The translations under genes were made by a program, and so were the position numbers. A DNA stretch of 64,000 nucleotides from Stutzerimonas stutzeri (GTDB lineage: Bacteria; Pseudomonadota; Gammaproteobacteria; Pseudomonadales; Pseudomonadaceae): the NCBI RefSeq assembly GCF_024448715.1, contig NZ_JAMOHZ010000007.1, forward strand, positions 223,171 to 287,170. The letters are read 5' to 3'. Within the stretch, counting starts at the first letter, position 1. Each line of letters begins with the position of its first letter. Below, piece by piece: positions 1 through 9,362 of the stretch. The notes under the pieces were generated by a model. It saw only the letters and a program-made list of their open reading frames with translations, ran no database searches and was not told where the DNA came from.

Positions 1-131
1 AGCGACCCCATGGCAATGATGCGACCGTCGACGACGCGGATGTCCGGACCGGCATGCCGCGCTGCATTGCCCGGCAGGCCAGTAAGGATGGCGCTGGCGT
101 TGCGGATCAGCCAGTTAGTATTGATATGCAT
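1..131 (-). CDS. Amidohydrolase, N-terminal fragment (guanine/8-oxoguanine deaminase-like)
   Basis: The first 43 codons of a minus-strand gene that runs off the left edge of the window. It starts MHINTNWLIRNASAILTG and continues with a 'DIRVVDGRIIAMG' stretch. This is the small beta-sandwich N-terminus typical of the cytosine/guanine deaminase and chlorohydrolase branch of metal-dependent amidohydrolases. An AGGA ribosome-binding site lies about 8 bases before the ATG. The metal-binding HxH motif is outside the window, so the substrate cannot be read. Its position beside nucleobase-type transporters suggests a purine or pyrimidine ring deaminase (inference). Confidence 0.6.
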   Translation of the reverse strand, partial: MHINTNWLIRNASAILTGLPGNAARHAGPDIRVVDGRIIAMGS

Positions 132-185
132 GGTTGAAATCCTGTGGAGGGATAATCGAGGCGAAACTCAGCAGCACGATCCCAC

Positions 186-246
186 GTAGGGTGGGCTTCA
201 GCCCACCAGTGTTCTCTGGCCTGCGGTGGGCTGAAGCCCACCCTAC
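186..246. repeat. REP-like inverted pair (family 1)
   Basis: Two copies of a 22-base element with core GGTGGGCTTCAGCCCACC face each other at 186-207 and 225-246, each ending in the flank GTAGG/CCTAC. Each copy is itself a hairpin. The same element recurs singly at 17139-17160 and 56540-56561. The pair sits between the amidohydrolase start and the permease stop, as REP/BIME pairs do in Pseudomonas. Confidence 0.8.
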
Positions 247-265
247 GGGTTGCAGCGCCAACGCC

Positions 266-1069
266 TCATCCTTGCTCACTCTCGTGCCAGTGCCCAAGGC
301 TGTACCGCGCCAAAGCGGCCATCAGGCTGAACAGCAGCACGCCAGTCAGGGCGATGAGAAAGAGCGCGGCGAACAGCCGTGGGATGTTCAATTGAAAGCC
401 CGCCTGCAAGATCTGGTAGGCCAGCCCCGCGCCAGTGCCACCGGTGCCGGCAACAAACTCGGCGACCACTGCACCGATCAGTGCCAGCCCAGAAGCAATG
501 CGCAGCCCGCCAAAGAAGTATGGCAAGGCGCTGGGAATGCGCAGGCGTACCAGGGTCTGCCAGCGGCTCGCGCGGTTCAGGCGGAACAGGTTGAGCAGCC
601 CCGGATTGACGCTGCGCAGCCCAAGCACCGTGTTGGAGATGATCGGGAAGATCGCCACCAGCGTCGCGCAGATGGTCAGCGCCAAGGTCGTATTGCTGAC
701 CCAGATGATGATCAACGGCGCGATGGCCACTACCGGCGTGACCTGCAGGAGGATCGCGTAAGGAAACAGGCTGGCCTCGATCACCCGACTCTGCACGAAC
801 AGAAACGCCGCGATCACACCGAGCACCACGGCCAGGGCGAACGACAGAAAGGTGATCTTCAAGGTCACCAGCAAGGCGCCGAGCAGCATCGGCCCGTCGG
901 CGACCAATGTCCGCCCTATATCTATCGGCGTCGGCACCAGATAAGTCGGCACCTGCAGCGCGACACACAGAAATTGCCAGCCGCCGAGCAGCACCAGGCC
1001 GACCAGCAAGGGCGCAGCGATACGCTGAAAACGCGGGTCGGCCAGCAGGGGTTGAGTACGTGTATCCAT
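266..1069 (-). CDS. NitT/TauT-type ABC transporter permease (system 1)
   Basis: A 267-residue inner-membrane permease of the SsuC/TauC/ThiX type (BPD_transp_1 fold). It has about six hydrophobic spans and the cytoplasmic EAA-like loop around 'LFRLNRASRWQTLVRLRIPSALP', which docks on the ATPase. The start at 1069 (MDTRTQ) was chosen because a GAGG site precedes it. It also leaves a 10-base gap to the upstream ATPase gene, whereas a longer reading frame would overlap the ATPase. It is co-directional with the ATPase, Rieske oxygenase and binding protein upstream, so these probably form one operon with the amidohydrolase at the end. The substrate is unknown. The family imports small anions or thiamine-type pyrimidines. 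Confidence 0.9.
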   Translation of the reverse strand: MDTRTQPLLADPRFQRIAAPLLVGLVLLGGWQFLCVALQVPTYLVPTPIDIGRTLVADGPMLLGALLVTLKITFLSFALAVVLGVIAAFLFVQSRVIEASLFPYAILLQVTPVVAIAPLIIIWVSNTTLALTICATLVAIFPIISNTVLGLRSVNPGLLNLFRLNRASRWQTLVRLRIPSALPYFFGGLRIASGLALIGAVVAEFVAGTGGTGAGLAYQILQAGFQLNIPRLFAALFLIALTGVLLFSLMAALARYSLGHWHESEQG

Positions 1070-1079
1070 AGTCGTGGCC

Positions 1080-1919
<840 letters not shown>

Positions 1920-2055
1920 GACGGCATGCTCCGCTCAGGGCGCGGGGTAGCGACAGACGCGGCACGGCGTGGGAATCGGATCGGGTTCATGCACGGTTCT
2001 CCAGGGCGGTTGGATATCCGGCCTGCTCGTCTACGCGAGCAGAGGCCGGGAAACA

Positions 2056-3081
2056 CTAGGCGGTCGTGAATACTTCGCTTTCGCCGTGCGCCTCGAGCAG
2101 CGCCAGCAGTTGATTACGAATCACCAGGCCCGGCTTGTCCGAGGGCATGTGCAGTTCCACGCGGCGGCGGGTATCGACACAGGCGTCGTGATCGGTCGCT
2201 TCAAGGATGTCGCGATCCTCGGCGGTGATGGCCGCGTCCCAGTCGATCAGCTCCTGGGTCGAGCACTGCTCCTCGCTGTCGTTGCGGTAGAGCCACTGCA
2301 CCAGCATTAGCCGGCCGTCGTCGATGGGCGTCGCGCAGTTGTAGATGATGTGGTGGATGCCACTGTCCGGGTACATGCAGCCGAAGCGCCGTGAGAACGG
2401 CAGGTAGTAACGGTTGATCAGGTGGCGGTTGGTAATCGGCTCGGTGGTGCCGGTAATGCGGAAGCTCGCCTCGGGGTTGCGAATCGGCACCAGCGTCTCG
2501 GCCTCGAAGCCATAATCGGTTTCGCGGAATTCGTAGGAGGACGGCTTGGGCTGGTCGAACAGGCCGAAGTTGGCCTTGTGCACAAAGGAGAAGTGCGAGT
2601 TGTCGAACGAGTTTTCCATCACCCGCAGCGGGCTGGTTTTCCACTCTTCGTAAAACTGAAAGATGCGCCGATAGCCGGGCGCACCGTCCTCGGGAAATTC
2701 CGGGATCTGCTGCAGCGGGTCATCCAGCGCGACCCAGACGTAACCGTAACGGTCCTGGCAATGGAACGTCTCGACCTTGGCGCCACGCGGGATCATCCCC
2801 TCCGGGTTCTGCGGGATTTTTACGCAGGTACCGCTGCAGTCGTACTCCCAGCCGTGATAGCCGCAGGCGATGTTGCCTTCATCGCTGATGAAACCCTTCG
2901 ACAGTTTGGCGGTGCGATGACAGCAGCGGTCGCGCATGGCGACCGGCGTGCCGTCGGGCTTCTGCCACAGCACCAGCGGCTCGCCCAGCAGGGTGAAAGG
3001 TTGCGGGCCCTCGGCCAGTTTCGCAGTGGGCATGAGCGCGTACCAGAAGCGACGCAGCACGGGTTGTTTAGTGACCAGCAT
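2056..3081 (-). CDS. Rieske non-heme iron oxygenase, alpha subunit type
   Basis: A 341-residue protein with an N-terminal Rieske [2Fe-2S] domain (C53-x-H55 and C73-x2-H76). Its catalytic domain carries the mononuclear iron ligands D160-x2-H163-x4-H168 in 'ENSFDNSHFSFVH'. Size and layout match single-component VanA/CntA/NdmA-like oxygenases that hydroxylate or demethylate small molecules. No ferredoxin or reductase gene lies nearby, so electrons must come from a partner encoded elsewhere. An AGGA site precedes the ATG. It sits inside an ABC-importer operon, so its substrate is probably the imported compound. A nucleobase or N-methylated purine is a reasonable guess, but this is inference from neighbours only. 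Confidence 0.85.
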   Translation of the reverse strand: MLVTKQPVLRRFWYALMPTAKLAEGPQPFTLLGEPLVLWQKPDGTPVAMRDRCCHRTAKLSKGFISDEGNIACGYHGWEYDCSGTCVKIPQNPEGMIPRGAKVETFHCQDRYGYVWVALDDPLQQIPEFPEDGAPGYRRIFQFYEEWKTSPLRVMENSFDNSHFSFVHKANFGLFDQPKPSSYEFRETDYGFEAETLVPIRNPEASFRITGTTEPITNRHLINRYYLPFSRRFGCMYPDSGIHHIIYNCATPIDDGRLMLVQWLYRNDSEEQCSTQELIDWDAAITAEDRDILEATDHDACVDTRRRVELHMPSDKPGLVIRNQLLALLEAHGESEVFTTA

Positions 3082-3150
3082 ATCGGTGTCCTCATCGGGC
3101 CTTGCGGCCCGGCGGCCATGCGCCGGGCTCGAAATGTTGTGTGTGGCGGG

Positions 3151-4173
3151 TTACGGCAGCACCTTCTCGGCGCCTTGGACGAAACGCAGGTCATACCCCT
3201 GCTTGAAGTCCACGGCCTCGCCGAGCAGCCCGGCCTCGACCATGTAGTCGCGGGTCTTCTGCCAGCGCGCATCGGTCATCACGCCGATGCCGCCGGTGGC
3301 CGCGTCGCCGCCGGTGACCAGCTGGAACTCCTTCATGCGCTCGATGCCCCAGGCAATCTGCGCGTCCGTCATGTTGGGGTTGTCCTGCTTGATCAGCGCG
3401 TTACCGGACGCCGGGTTGGCCAGGTAGCTCTTCCAGCCCTCCATGGTTGCGTCGTAGAAACGCTGCAAGACCTCCGGCTGCGATTCGATCAGATCGCGGC
3501 GGCTTACCAGCGTCGAGCCATAGGGGGGATAGCCGTGGTCGGCGAACAGGTAGAAATTGGCGTCCACACCCTGCTGGCGTGCCTGGAACAGCTCGGAGCT
3601 GGCATAGGCCTGCTGCGCCGTGTTCGGGTCGGCGAAGAACGGTTGCAGGTTGAAGGTGTAGGGGCGGGTCTGGCTGTCATTCAGCCCGTATTTGACCTTG
3701 AGCCAGGGCCACCAGGACGTTTGGCCCGAGGTGGCGACCAGGACCGTCTTGTCTTGCAAGCCGTCCAGCCCCTTGACGTCGCCGTGGGTCAGAAGACCCT
3801 GCGGGTCGCCTTGAAAGCAGGCGCCGATGGCCGCCACCGGCAGGCCCTGTTCCAGGCTCTTGAGTATCTGGAAGTCGTAACCGACGATCACGTCGGCCTT
3901 GCGGGCCAGCAGCAGCTGCATGCCGTTGACCTGCGGGCCGCCCATCTTCACGGTCACGTCCAGCCCGTGCTTTTCATAGATGCCCTCGGCCACGGCCTGG
4001 TAGAAGCCGCCATGTTCGGCCTGCGCATACCAGGAGGTGAGCAGCGTGAGCTCGTCGTTGGCCTGCGCCGAAGTAGCAGCCAGGGCGCTACCCAGTAGCG
4101 TCACGGGCAACAGCGCCCGGCGGACCAGCTTGCACAACACGGACGCAGAGCGTCCCGATTCCGTCGTTTTCAT
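3151..4173 (-). CDS. THI5/NMT1-like ABC substrate-binding protein (system 1)
   Basis: A 340-residue periplasmic binding protein. The N-terminus is a signal peptide: basic MKTTESGRSAS...RR, a hydrophobic stretch, then ATSAQA before NDEL. The mature start 'LTLLTSWYAQAEHGGFYQA' resembles the THI5/NMT1 family (ThiY, which binds formylaminopyrimidine, and other NitT/TauT proteins). The start at 4173 is supported by a GGAG 8-11 bases upstream and by the signal peptide. It is probably the first gene of the minus-strand operon and supplies ligand to the permease and ATPase at 266-1919. Ligand not determined. Confidence 0.88.
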   Translation of the reverse strand: MKTTESGRSASVLCKLVRRALLPVTLLGSALAATSAQANDELTLLTSWYAQAEHGGFYQAVAEGIYEKHGLDVTVKMGGPQVNGMQLLLARKADVIVGYDFQILKSLEQGLPVAAIGACFQGDPQGLLTHGDVKGLDGLQDKTVLVATSGQTSWWPWLKVKYGLNDSQTRPYTFNLQPFFADPNTAQQAYASSELFQARQQGVDANFYLFADHGYPPYGSTLVSRRDLIESQPEVLQRFYDATMEGWKSYLANPASGNALIKQDNPNMTDAQIAWGIERMKEFQLVTGGDAATGGIGVMTDARWQKTRDYMVEAGLLGEAVDFKQGYDLRFVQGAEKVLP

Positions 4174-4542
4174 AGGGATGACTCCATCGGCAAGGCACGG
4201 GAATGCCGCCGGTTGCACAAGGCAACCAACAGGCGAACAAACAGAGAAAAGCGAGGCGAAGGTATCCGGCTTATCGGCACCGGACGGTTGCAGCAAGAAA
4301 CGAGCGACGCGGCAAAGCGCATGGCAGTGACCTCTCTCCTGTCGAGCCCTTCGGGGCGTGAACAAGCACCCCGTACACGACAGGGCGTGCGGCCATGAGG
4401 GCCGCAAGAGCAATGTCCCGCGCCTCCGGACGAACCGGGCGGCGCTAACCGCTTCTACTCGGGAGGTCACATAGCAGAAGCTGTGCCAGATCGTCCGGCA
4501 GGGGGCCGCGTCGCGGTCCAGGTCCCGCCGCCAGAGCCGATC

Positions 4543-4558
4543 TTGACGGATCGGCCAG
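4543..4558. promoter_or_regulatory. RutR-like palindrome (weak)
   Basis: TTGACGGATCGGCCAG matches 9 of the 14 fixed positions of the E. coli RutR operator (TTGACCA-nn-TGGTCAA), with a perfect TTGAC left arm. It lies in the divergent region upstream of genes for a nucleobase transporter and a RutR-like regulator. Three other imperfect copies overlap the sigma-54-like promoters. Confidence 0.35.
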
Positions 4559-4655
4559 CTTTGACAGGGCGGACAATTAAGGCACTGCAGTCCGCGAGAT
4601 TGGTCTAGCGGCAAATGCGGAACGCGACAAAAGCGAGCAAGCCATCCTGCGCATG

Positions 4656-4670
4656 GCAGCGTTTTGGTGC
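4656..4670. promoter_or_regulatory. Candidate NtrC enhancer site
   Basis: GCAGCGTTTTGGTGC fits the NtrC consensus GCAC-n5-TGGTGC except for one base in the left arm. It lies about 150 bases before the -24 element at 4817, a normal enhancer distance for a sigma-54 promoter. Confidence 0.4.
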
Positions 4671-4814
4671 ACGACGGTGATCCCGGCCGGCTTTACGCAG
4701 CGTCAGCCGAGTACAGGGTGACGGCAGACATGGCAGGCACGAATGACGCCCAACCAAGAGTTTCGAGGCCTGGAAGTGGTGCTGCGGATCCGGTGACCGA
4801 TAAAACCTAAGCAA

Positions 4815-4831
4815 GTGGTCAGCTTCTTGCA
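4815..4831 (+). promoter_or_regulatory. Sigma-54 (-24/-12) promoter of the NCS2 permease gene
   Basis: GTGGTCAGCTTCTTGCA has GG at 4817-4818 and GC at 4829-4830, the invariant 12-base step of RpoN promoters (compare TGGCACG-n4-TTGCW). The predicted start near 4842 gives a leader of about 55 bases before the ATG. The same motif recurs at 13419 and 17506. Confidence 0.65.
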
Positions 4832-4897
4832 CTGCGTCAGGCACTGAGACAGGCAATAAAGCCTGCGCTACCGCCGTTCGCTTTCGAGGTCACTGCC

Positions 4898-6277
4898 ATG
4901 CAAGAACACACCGAAGCCGACCTGATCCATGGTCTGGATGATCGCCCTGCCCCGTTGCCCGCCATCTTCGCGGCGCTTCAGCACATCTTTGCCAGCTTTG
5001 TCGGAATCATTACGCCGCCGCTGGTCATCGGCGCCGTGCTGGGTCTCGGCGATCACCTGCCCTACCTGATCAGCATGGCGTTGATGGTTTCCGGGGTCGG
5101 TACCTTCATCCAAGCGCGCAGCCCGTGGGGTATCGGCGCCGGCATGATTTGCTTGCAAGGCACCAGCTTCGCCTTCCTTGGCGCCGTGCTGTCGGCAGGG
5201 CTGTTGGTCAAAAGCCGCGGCGGCAGCCCCGAAGACATCCTGGCGATGATCTTTGGTGTGTGCTTTTTCGGCGCCTTCGTGCAGATCGTGCTGAGCCGCT
5301 TCATCGGTCAGCTGCGCAAGATCATCACGCCGCTGGTGACCGGCATCGTCATCACACTGATAGGCGTTAGCCTGATCAAGGTCGGCATCACCGATCTAGG
5401 AGGCGGCTTCAAAGCCGATGATTTCGGCGCACCACGCAACCTGGCGCTCGGCGCACTGGTGCTGCTGACCATCATCCTGCTCAACCGCTCGCAACAGCCC
5501 TGGATTCGCCTCTCCGCCATCGTCATCGGTCTCGCCGTCGGCAGCCTTGCCGCCTGGTTCAGCGGCAAGCTGATCCCGCAACCGCTGCCGGATCTGCCCC
5601 TGGTAAGCGTGCCGATGCCCTTCCGTTACGGCTTCGCCTTCGACTGGACGGCCTTCGTACCGGTGGCACTGATCTACGTCATCAGCACCATCGAAACGGT
5701 CGGCGATCTGACCGCCAATTGCATGCTTTCCCGTCAACCAATCGAGGGCCCGAGTTACCTCAAGCGTTTGCGCGGCGGCATTCTCGGCGATGGCGTCAGC
5801 TGCCTGATCGCGTCGGTGTTCTCGGCCTTTCCCAACACCACCTTTGCGCAAAACAACGGCGTGATCCAGATGACCGGCGTGGCCAGCCGTCACGTAGGCC
5901 TGTATATCGGCACGATCCTTTTTGCCCTCGGCCTGTTCCCGCTGCTCGGCGCGGTGCTACAGCAAATTCCCAAGCCGGTGCTCGGCGGCGCCACGCTGAT
6001 CATGTTCGGCAGTGTGGCTGCCGCTGGCATTCGCATCCTGTCGCAGGTCAAGCTGGATCGGCGGAACATGCTGATCATCGCCGCTTCCCTCGGAATCGGC
6101 CTTGGAATTGCTGCACAACCGGAGCTGTTGCACCAGATGCCCAAATTGGTCCAGAACCTTTTCGATTCGGCCATCACTTGTGGCGGCATCACCGCTATTT
6201 TGCTGGATCTACTTTTGCCGCGCGAAAAGACGTCTGCTGCTGCCTGCGCTAGCATCCAGGAAGCCCACCAAGCCTGA
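4898..6277 (+). CDS. NCS2-family nucleobase permease (xanthine/urate/uracil type)
   Basis: A 459-residue inner-membrane symporter of the nucleobase-ascorbate/NCS2 family, with about 12-14 hydrophobic spans. Family landmarks are the early 'ALQHIFASFVGIITPP' segment, 'STIETVGDLTA' in the substrate-binding TM8 region and the NAT signature region 'FAQNNGVIQMTGVASRHVG' leading into TM10. The residues resemble the XanQ/UacT purine branch more than UraA. It would import a purine base with protons. A GAGGT lies before the ATG. A sigma-54-like promoter precedes it and the RutR-like regulator gene follows 28 bases later. Confidence 0.9.
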   Translation: MQEHTEADLIHGLDDRPAPLPAIFAALQHIFASFVGIITPPLVIGAVLGLGDHLPYLISMALMVSGVGTFIQARSPWGIGAGMICLQGTSFAFLGAVLSAGLLVKSRGGSPEDILAMIFGVCFFGAFVQIVLSRFIGQLRKIITPLVTGIVITLIGVSLIKVGITDLGGGFKADDFGAPRNLALGALVLLTIILLNRSQQPWIRLSAIVIGLAVGSLAAWFSGKLIPQPLPDLPLVSVPMPFRYGFAFDWTAFVPVALIYVISTIETVGDLTANCMLSRQPIEGPSYLKRLRGGILGDGVSCLIASVFSAFPNTTFAQNNGVIQMTGVASRHVGLYIGTILFALGLFPLLGAVLQQIPKPVLGGATLIMFGSVAAAGIRILSQVKLDRRNMLIIAASLGIGLGIAAQPELLHQMPKLVQNLFDSAITCGGITAILLDLLLPREKTSAAACASIQEAHQA

Positions 6278-6305
6278 CGACCCGTCGCCCACAGGAAAGG
6301 ACACC

Positions 6306-6971
6306 ATGAATACCTTCGACGCCGCGCTCAACCCCGACGCCATATCGGACAAACGCCCTGGGCGCATCCGCCAGAAGAATGAAGAGCTGATCCTGTCGGC
6401 CGCGGCCGAAGAGTTCGCACGTCATGGCTACAAGGGCACGAGCATGAATGCCATCGCGTTACGTGCAGGGCTGCCGAAGGCCAACCTCCACTACTACTTC
6501 ACGAACAAGCTCGGGCTGTATGTCGAGGTCATGCGGCACATCCTCGAGCTTTGGGACAACGCCTTTGACCACCTCACGGTCGACGACGACCCGGCCACCG
6601 CGCTGGCAATCTATATCCGCACCAAGATGGACTTTTCCCGCAAGCAGCCGCAGGCCTCGAAGATCTTTGCCATGGAGGTCATCAGCGGCTGTGAATGCCT
6701 GTCGGCGCACTTCAACGAGGACTACCGCGAGTGGTTTCGCGGTCGCGCCGCAGTGCTTCAGGCCTGGAGCGATGCGGGCAAGATGGACCCGATCGATCCC
6801 ATGCACCTGATCTTCCTGCTCTGGAGCAGCACGCAGCACTATGCAGACTTCTCCGACCAGATCCGCCGCATCACTGGCCAGCGCCGGGTGACCAAGGATG
6901 ATTTCGCATGCGGCACCGAGACCCTGATCCGGGTCATTCTCAAGGGCTGCGGTCTGACGCCTCCCGCCTGA
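6306..6971 (+). CDS. RutR-like TetR-family regulator
   Basis: A 221-residue protein with an N-terminal TetR helix-turn-helix (residues 25-70: 'ILSAAAEEFARHGYKGTSMNAI...LPKANLHYYF'). Its ligand domain closely follows E. coli RutR, with blocks 'SRKQPQASKIFAMEV' and 'GKMDPIDPMHLIFLLWSST' followed by QHYADF. RutR senses uracil/thymine and controls pyrimidine use. This homologue may sense a related base. The start at 6306 has an AGGAAAGG site. It is co-transcribed with the NCS2 permease. Likely targets are the imperfect palindromes at the local promoters (inference). Confidence 0.88.
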   Translation: MNTFDAALNPDAISDKRPGRIRQKNEELILSAAAEEFARHGYKGTSMNAIALRAGLPKANLHYYFTNKLGLYVEVMRHILELWDNAFDHLTVDDDPATALAIYIRTKMDFSRKQPQASKIFAMEVISGCECLSAHFNEDYREWFRGRAAVLQAWSDAGKMDPIDPMHLIFLLWSSTQHYADFSDQIRRITGQRRVTKDDFACGTETLIRVILKGCGLTPPA

Positions 6972-7032
6972 CGTCCCTCCGGCGTGGAGGTCGCCCTCCG
7001 TCCGGCTACCCGAACCGAGGCGAGCCTCTCGT

Positions 7033-7971
7033 ATGTCACGTCGTCTGCGTATCCATTCTCCCGCCATTCATTACTTCGACATGGTGCGGCGCTGCCAGTC
7101 GATTCGCGAGGCGGCGCGACGGTTGAACGTGGCCTCGTCAGCGGTCAACCGGCAGATTCTGAAATTGGAGAGCGAGATCGGCGCCCCGTTGTTCGAGCGC
7201 CTGCCGGCAGGGCTACGTCTGACCGCCGCCGGCGAAGTGTTCGCTCGCCACGTGCTCGTGGTGTTGCAGGATGCCGCGCGCGCCAGTTCCGAACTCGATG
7301 CGCTGCAGGGCTTGCGCACAGGCCACGTAGAAATCGCCACCGTCTCCGGTGTCACGGTCGACTTGTTGCCCTCCGTGCTTGAAAGCATGGCGGTGCGCTA
7401 CCCGCATATCACGGTCGGCGTCACCAGCCTGGGCTCGCAAGGCATTCCGGATGCGGTGACCAGCGGCCAGGCCGACATCGGCATCGCCTTCGCTTTGCGC
7501 CGCACCGCTGACCTGCAGCAACTCGGCGTCGGGCATTTCCGTCTCGGTGCCATCGTCGCTGCCGATCATCCGCTGGCCGAACGCCGTGAAGTGAGCTTTT
7601 CGACCTGCGCCGAACACCGCTTGATCCTGGCCAAGAGCGACCTGTCGATTCACCATCTGTTGGCGCCGGTGGTGGCGCGGACTCGTTCGCCGCACAAGGC
7701 GACACTGGAGACCAGCTCGGTGGAGCTCGCGGCGCAAATGGCCAAACGTGGCGCCGGTATCGCCTTTCAGACACGCATCGGCATCGAGGCGGAACTGCAA
7801 GCCGGCACCCTGATTCACCTGCCGCTGAACGACAACGGCCAGGTGCTTAGCGACCTCGGCGTGTATGTGCGCAGCTCACGCTACCTGCCGGTGGCCGTGG
7901 ATGCGTTCGTCCGAGCGCTCTGCGAAGAAATCGCCAGCCGTGAAAGCCGGGAGCGCGCCGAGCTCGGTTGA
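7033..7971 (+). CDS. LysR-family transcriptional regulator
   Basis: A 312-residue LysR-type regulator. The winged helix-turn-helix is at residues 10-70 ('IHYFDMVRRCQSIREAARRL...SSAVNRQILKLE'), followed by a periplasmic-binding-fold effector domain from about residue 95. The gene lies 61 bases after the RutR-like gene and upstream of the second oxygenase/ABC operon, which it may activate. GAGG is 12 bases before the ATG, a little far. An internal ATG at 7081 would cut into the DNA-binding domain, so 7033 is preferred. The effector is unknown. Confidence 0.9.
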   Translation: MSRRLRIHSPAIHYFDMVRRCQSIREAARRLNVASSAVNRQILKLESEIGAPLFERLPAGLRLTAAGEVFARHVLVVLQDAARASSELDALQGLRTGHVEIATVSGVTVDLLPSVLESMAVRYPHITVGVTSLGSQGIPDAVTSGQADIGIAFALRRTADLQQLGVGHFRLGAIVAADHPLAERREVSFSTCAEHRLILAKSDLSIHHLLAPVVARTRSPHKATLETSSVELAAQMAKRGAGIAFQTRIGIEAELQAGTLIHLPLNDNGQVLSDLGVYVRSSRYLPVAVDAFVRALCEEIASRESRERAELG

Positions 7972-8381
7972 CGTGTCACCCGCCTGCCTCCGCCAGTCGA
8001 CATCGTCTTTACCACTGCCAATTCGAACGTTCACCGCCGTAACAGGCCGCAGTGACGGCCTGCGAGGGTGCGAACCTCGGCCAGGGCAGGCGTCCCGCCG
8101 CTGATCTCGCATTTTTTTCGTCACGACCAAATCCGCATTTCGTGCGCCATAGCGGTGCGCCGAAGCCGTTGCCCAAGTCGTCCAACCCGCTTGCCAGGCC
8201 ACCGGCCGGGCCCTTTGAAAGCGCCATTCCAGAGCACTCGACGCCCCACATGAGCGCATCGCTCGCTGATGCCGAAAAGGCATCGTGGTGCTCGATATTC
8301 TCTGCTTTTGCGTACACCAGGTGCGACCCGATACTGCGCCGTAACGGGCCATGCGCCCTCGGCAATGCACAGGTTTTCGCC
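7972..8381. other. Intergenic region before the second oxygenase operon
   Basis: 410 bases without a supported gene. The downstream reading frame stays open upstream to 8052, but the codons there do not resemble the oxygenase family. No clear -24/-12 element or palindrome was found, so the promoter of the 8382-13241 operon is unassigned. Confidence 0.5.
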
Positions 8382-9362
8382 ATGTCTCATGCTTCTCACG
8401 TCAGCCCGATTCACGAGGCCAACCTGCCGCTGATCGACCTCGCCGGACTGCTCGGTGACGACCCGCAGGCACGCAGCATGGTCGCCCAAGCGATCGGTCG
8501 GGCCTGCCGCGACACCGGATTCTTCTACATCCATAACCATGGCATCGACGTCTCGCTGCAAGCCGCGGTATTCGAACAGGCGCGGCAACTGTTCGATCTA
8601 CCTGACGAGGCCAAACAGGCGCTCGACAAAGCCACCTCGCCGGCCAACCGCGGCTATGAAGCGCTACGCGGCCAGCGCCTGGAGCCCGGCGCGCCGGCCG
8701 ACCTGAAGGAAGGTTTCTACCTCGGGCGCGACATTTCGCCTGATGATCCGCGGGTACAGGCTGGGCGCTTCAACCACGGCCCGAATCAATGGCCGACGAC
8801 GCTGCCGGCGTTTCGCCCGGCGATGGAGCACTACCATGCCGCCCTGACCGGGCTTGCCGAACGTCTGATGGCTGGCCTGGCGCTGTCATTGGAATTACCC
8901 GGAGACTATTTCGCGGCCTTCTGTCACGAAGCCATGGCGACGCTGCGCCTGTTGCACTATCCACCACAGCCAGCGAACGCCGAGCCGGGGGAAAAGGGTT
9001 GCGGTGCGCACACCGATTTCGGCGGCCTGACGCTGTTGCTGCAGGACGACAACCCTGGCCTGCAGGTCTGGAATCACCGCGCTGAGAGCTGGATCGATGC
9101 CCCGCCTCTGCCGGGAACCTATGTGGTCAATCTCGGCGACATGATCGCCCGCTGGACCAACGACCGCTACCGCTCGACCCTGCACCGGGTCGTCAACCTG
9201 TCCGGTCGTGAGCGTTACAGCGTGCCGTTCTTCTACGGCGGCAACCCCGACCATCAAGTGAGCTGCATCCCTACCTGCCTGGAGCCCGGCGAAGCGCCGC
9301 GCTACCCGAGCGTGACTGTCGAAGAGCACTACCGAGAGATGTACCGGAGGACCTATGCCTGA
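8382..9362 (+). CDS. 2-oxoglutarate/Fe(II) oxygenase, isopenicillin N synthase family (copy 1)
   Basis: A 326-residue protein with the conserved N-terminal DIOX_N segment ('LPLIDLAGLL', 'RDTGFFYIHNHGI') and a double-stranded beta-helix. The iron ligands are H210-x-D212 ('GAHTDFGGLTLLLQ') and H268, and R278-x-S280 should bind 2-oxoglutarate. The start at 8382 was chosen because the family N-terminus begins there and an AGG lies about 10 bases before. It overlaps the next gene by 8 bases, so the two are translationally coupled. It would oxidise a small molecule. The neighbours point to a nitrogen heterocycle. A second, broken copy lies at 18776-19740. Confidence 0.88.
   Translation: MSHASHVSPIHEANLPLIDLAGLLGDDPQARSMVAQAIGRACRDTGFFYIHNHGIDVSLQAAVFEQARQLFDLPDEAKQALDKATSPANRGYEALRGQRLEPGAPADLKEGFYLGRDISPDDPRVQAGRFNHGPNQWPTTLPAFRPAMEHYHAALTGLAERLMAGLALSLELPGDYFAAFCHEAMATLRLLHYPPQPANAEPGEKGCGAHTDFGGLTLLLQDDNPGLQVWNHRAESWIDAPPLPGTYVVNLGDMIARWTNDRYRSTLHRVVNLSGRERYSVPFFYGGNPDHQVSCIPTCLEPGEAPRYPSVTVEEHYREMYRRTYA

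Larger units (their letters stand above)
4174..4897. promoter_or_regulatory. Divergent regulatory region between the Rieske/ABC operon and the NCS2 permease gene
   Basis: A 724-base stretch with no convincing gene. It must hold the promoters for the minus-strand binding-protein operon and the plus-strand permease gene. It contains a sigma-54-like promoter (4815-4831), an NtrC-like site (4656-4670) and a RutR-like palindrome (4543-4558), listed separately. No equally good -24/-12 element was found on the minus strand. The closest match, near 4211-4230, has 11 rather than 12 bases between GG and GC. Confidence 0.6.

Noticed and set aside
2422..4098. A 558-codon plus-strand frame opposite the Rieske and binding-protein genes
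   Set aside because: It spans two real minus-strand genes and their gap. It is an effect of high GC at third positions.
4211..4230. Possible minus-strand sigma-54 promoter for the binding-protein operon
   Set aside because: The GG-GC step is 11 rather than 12 bases, which RpoN promoters rarely tolerate.
4605..4856. An 83-codon minus-strand frame in the divergent region
   Set aside because: No ribosome-binding site or family resemblance, and it covers the candidate regulatory sites.
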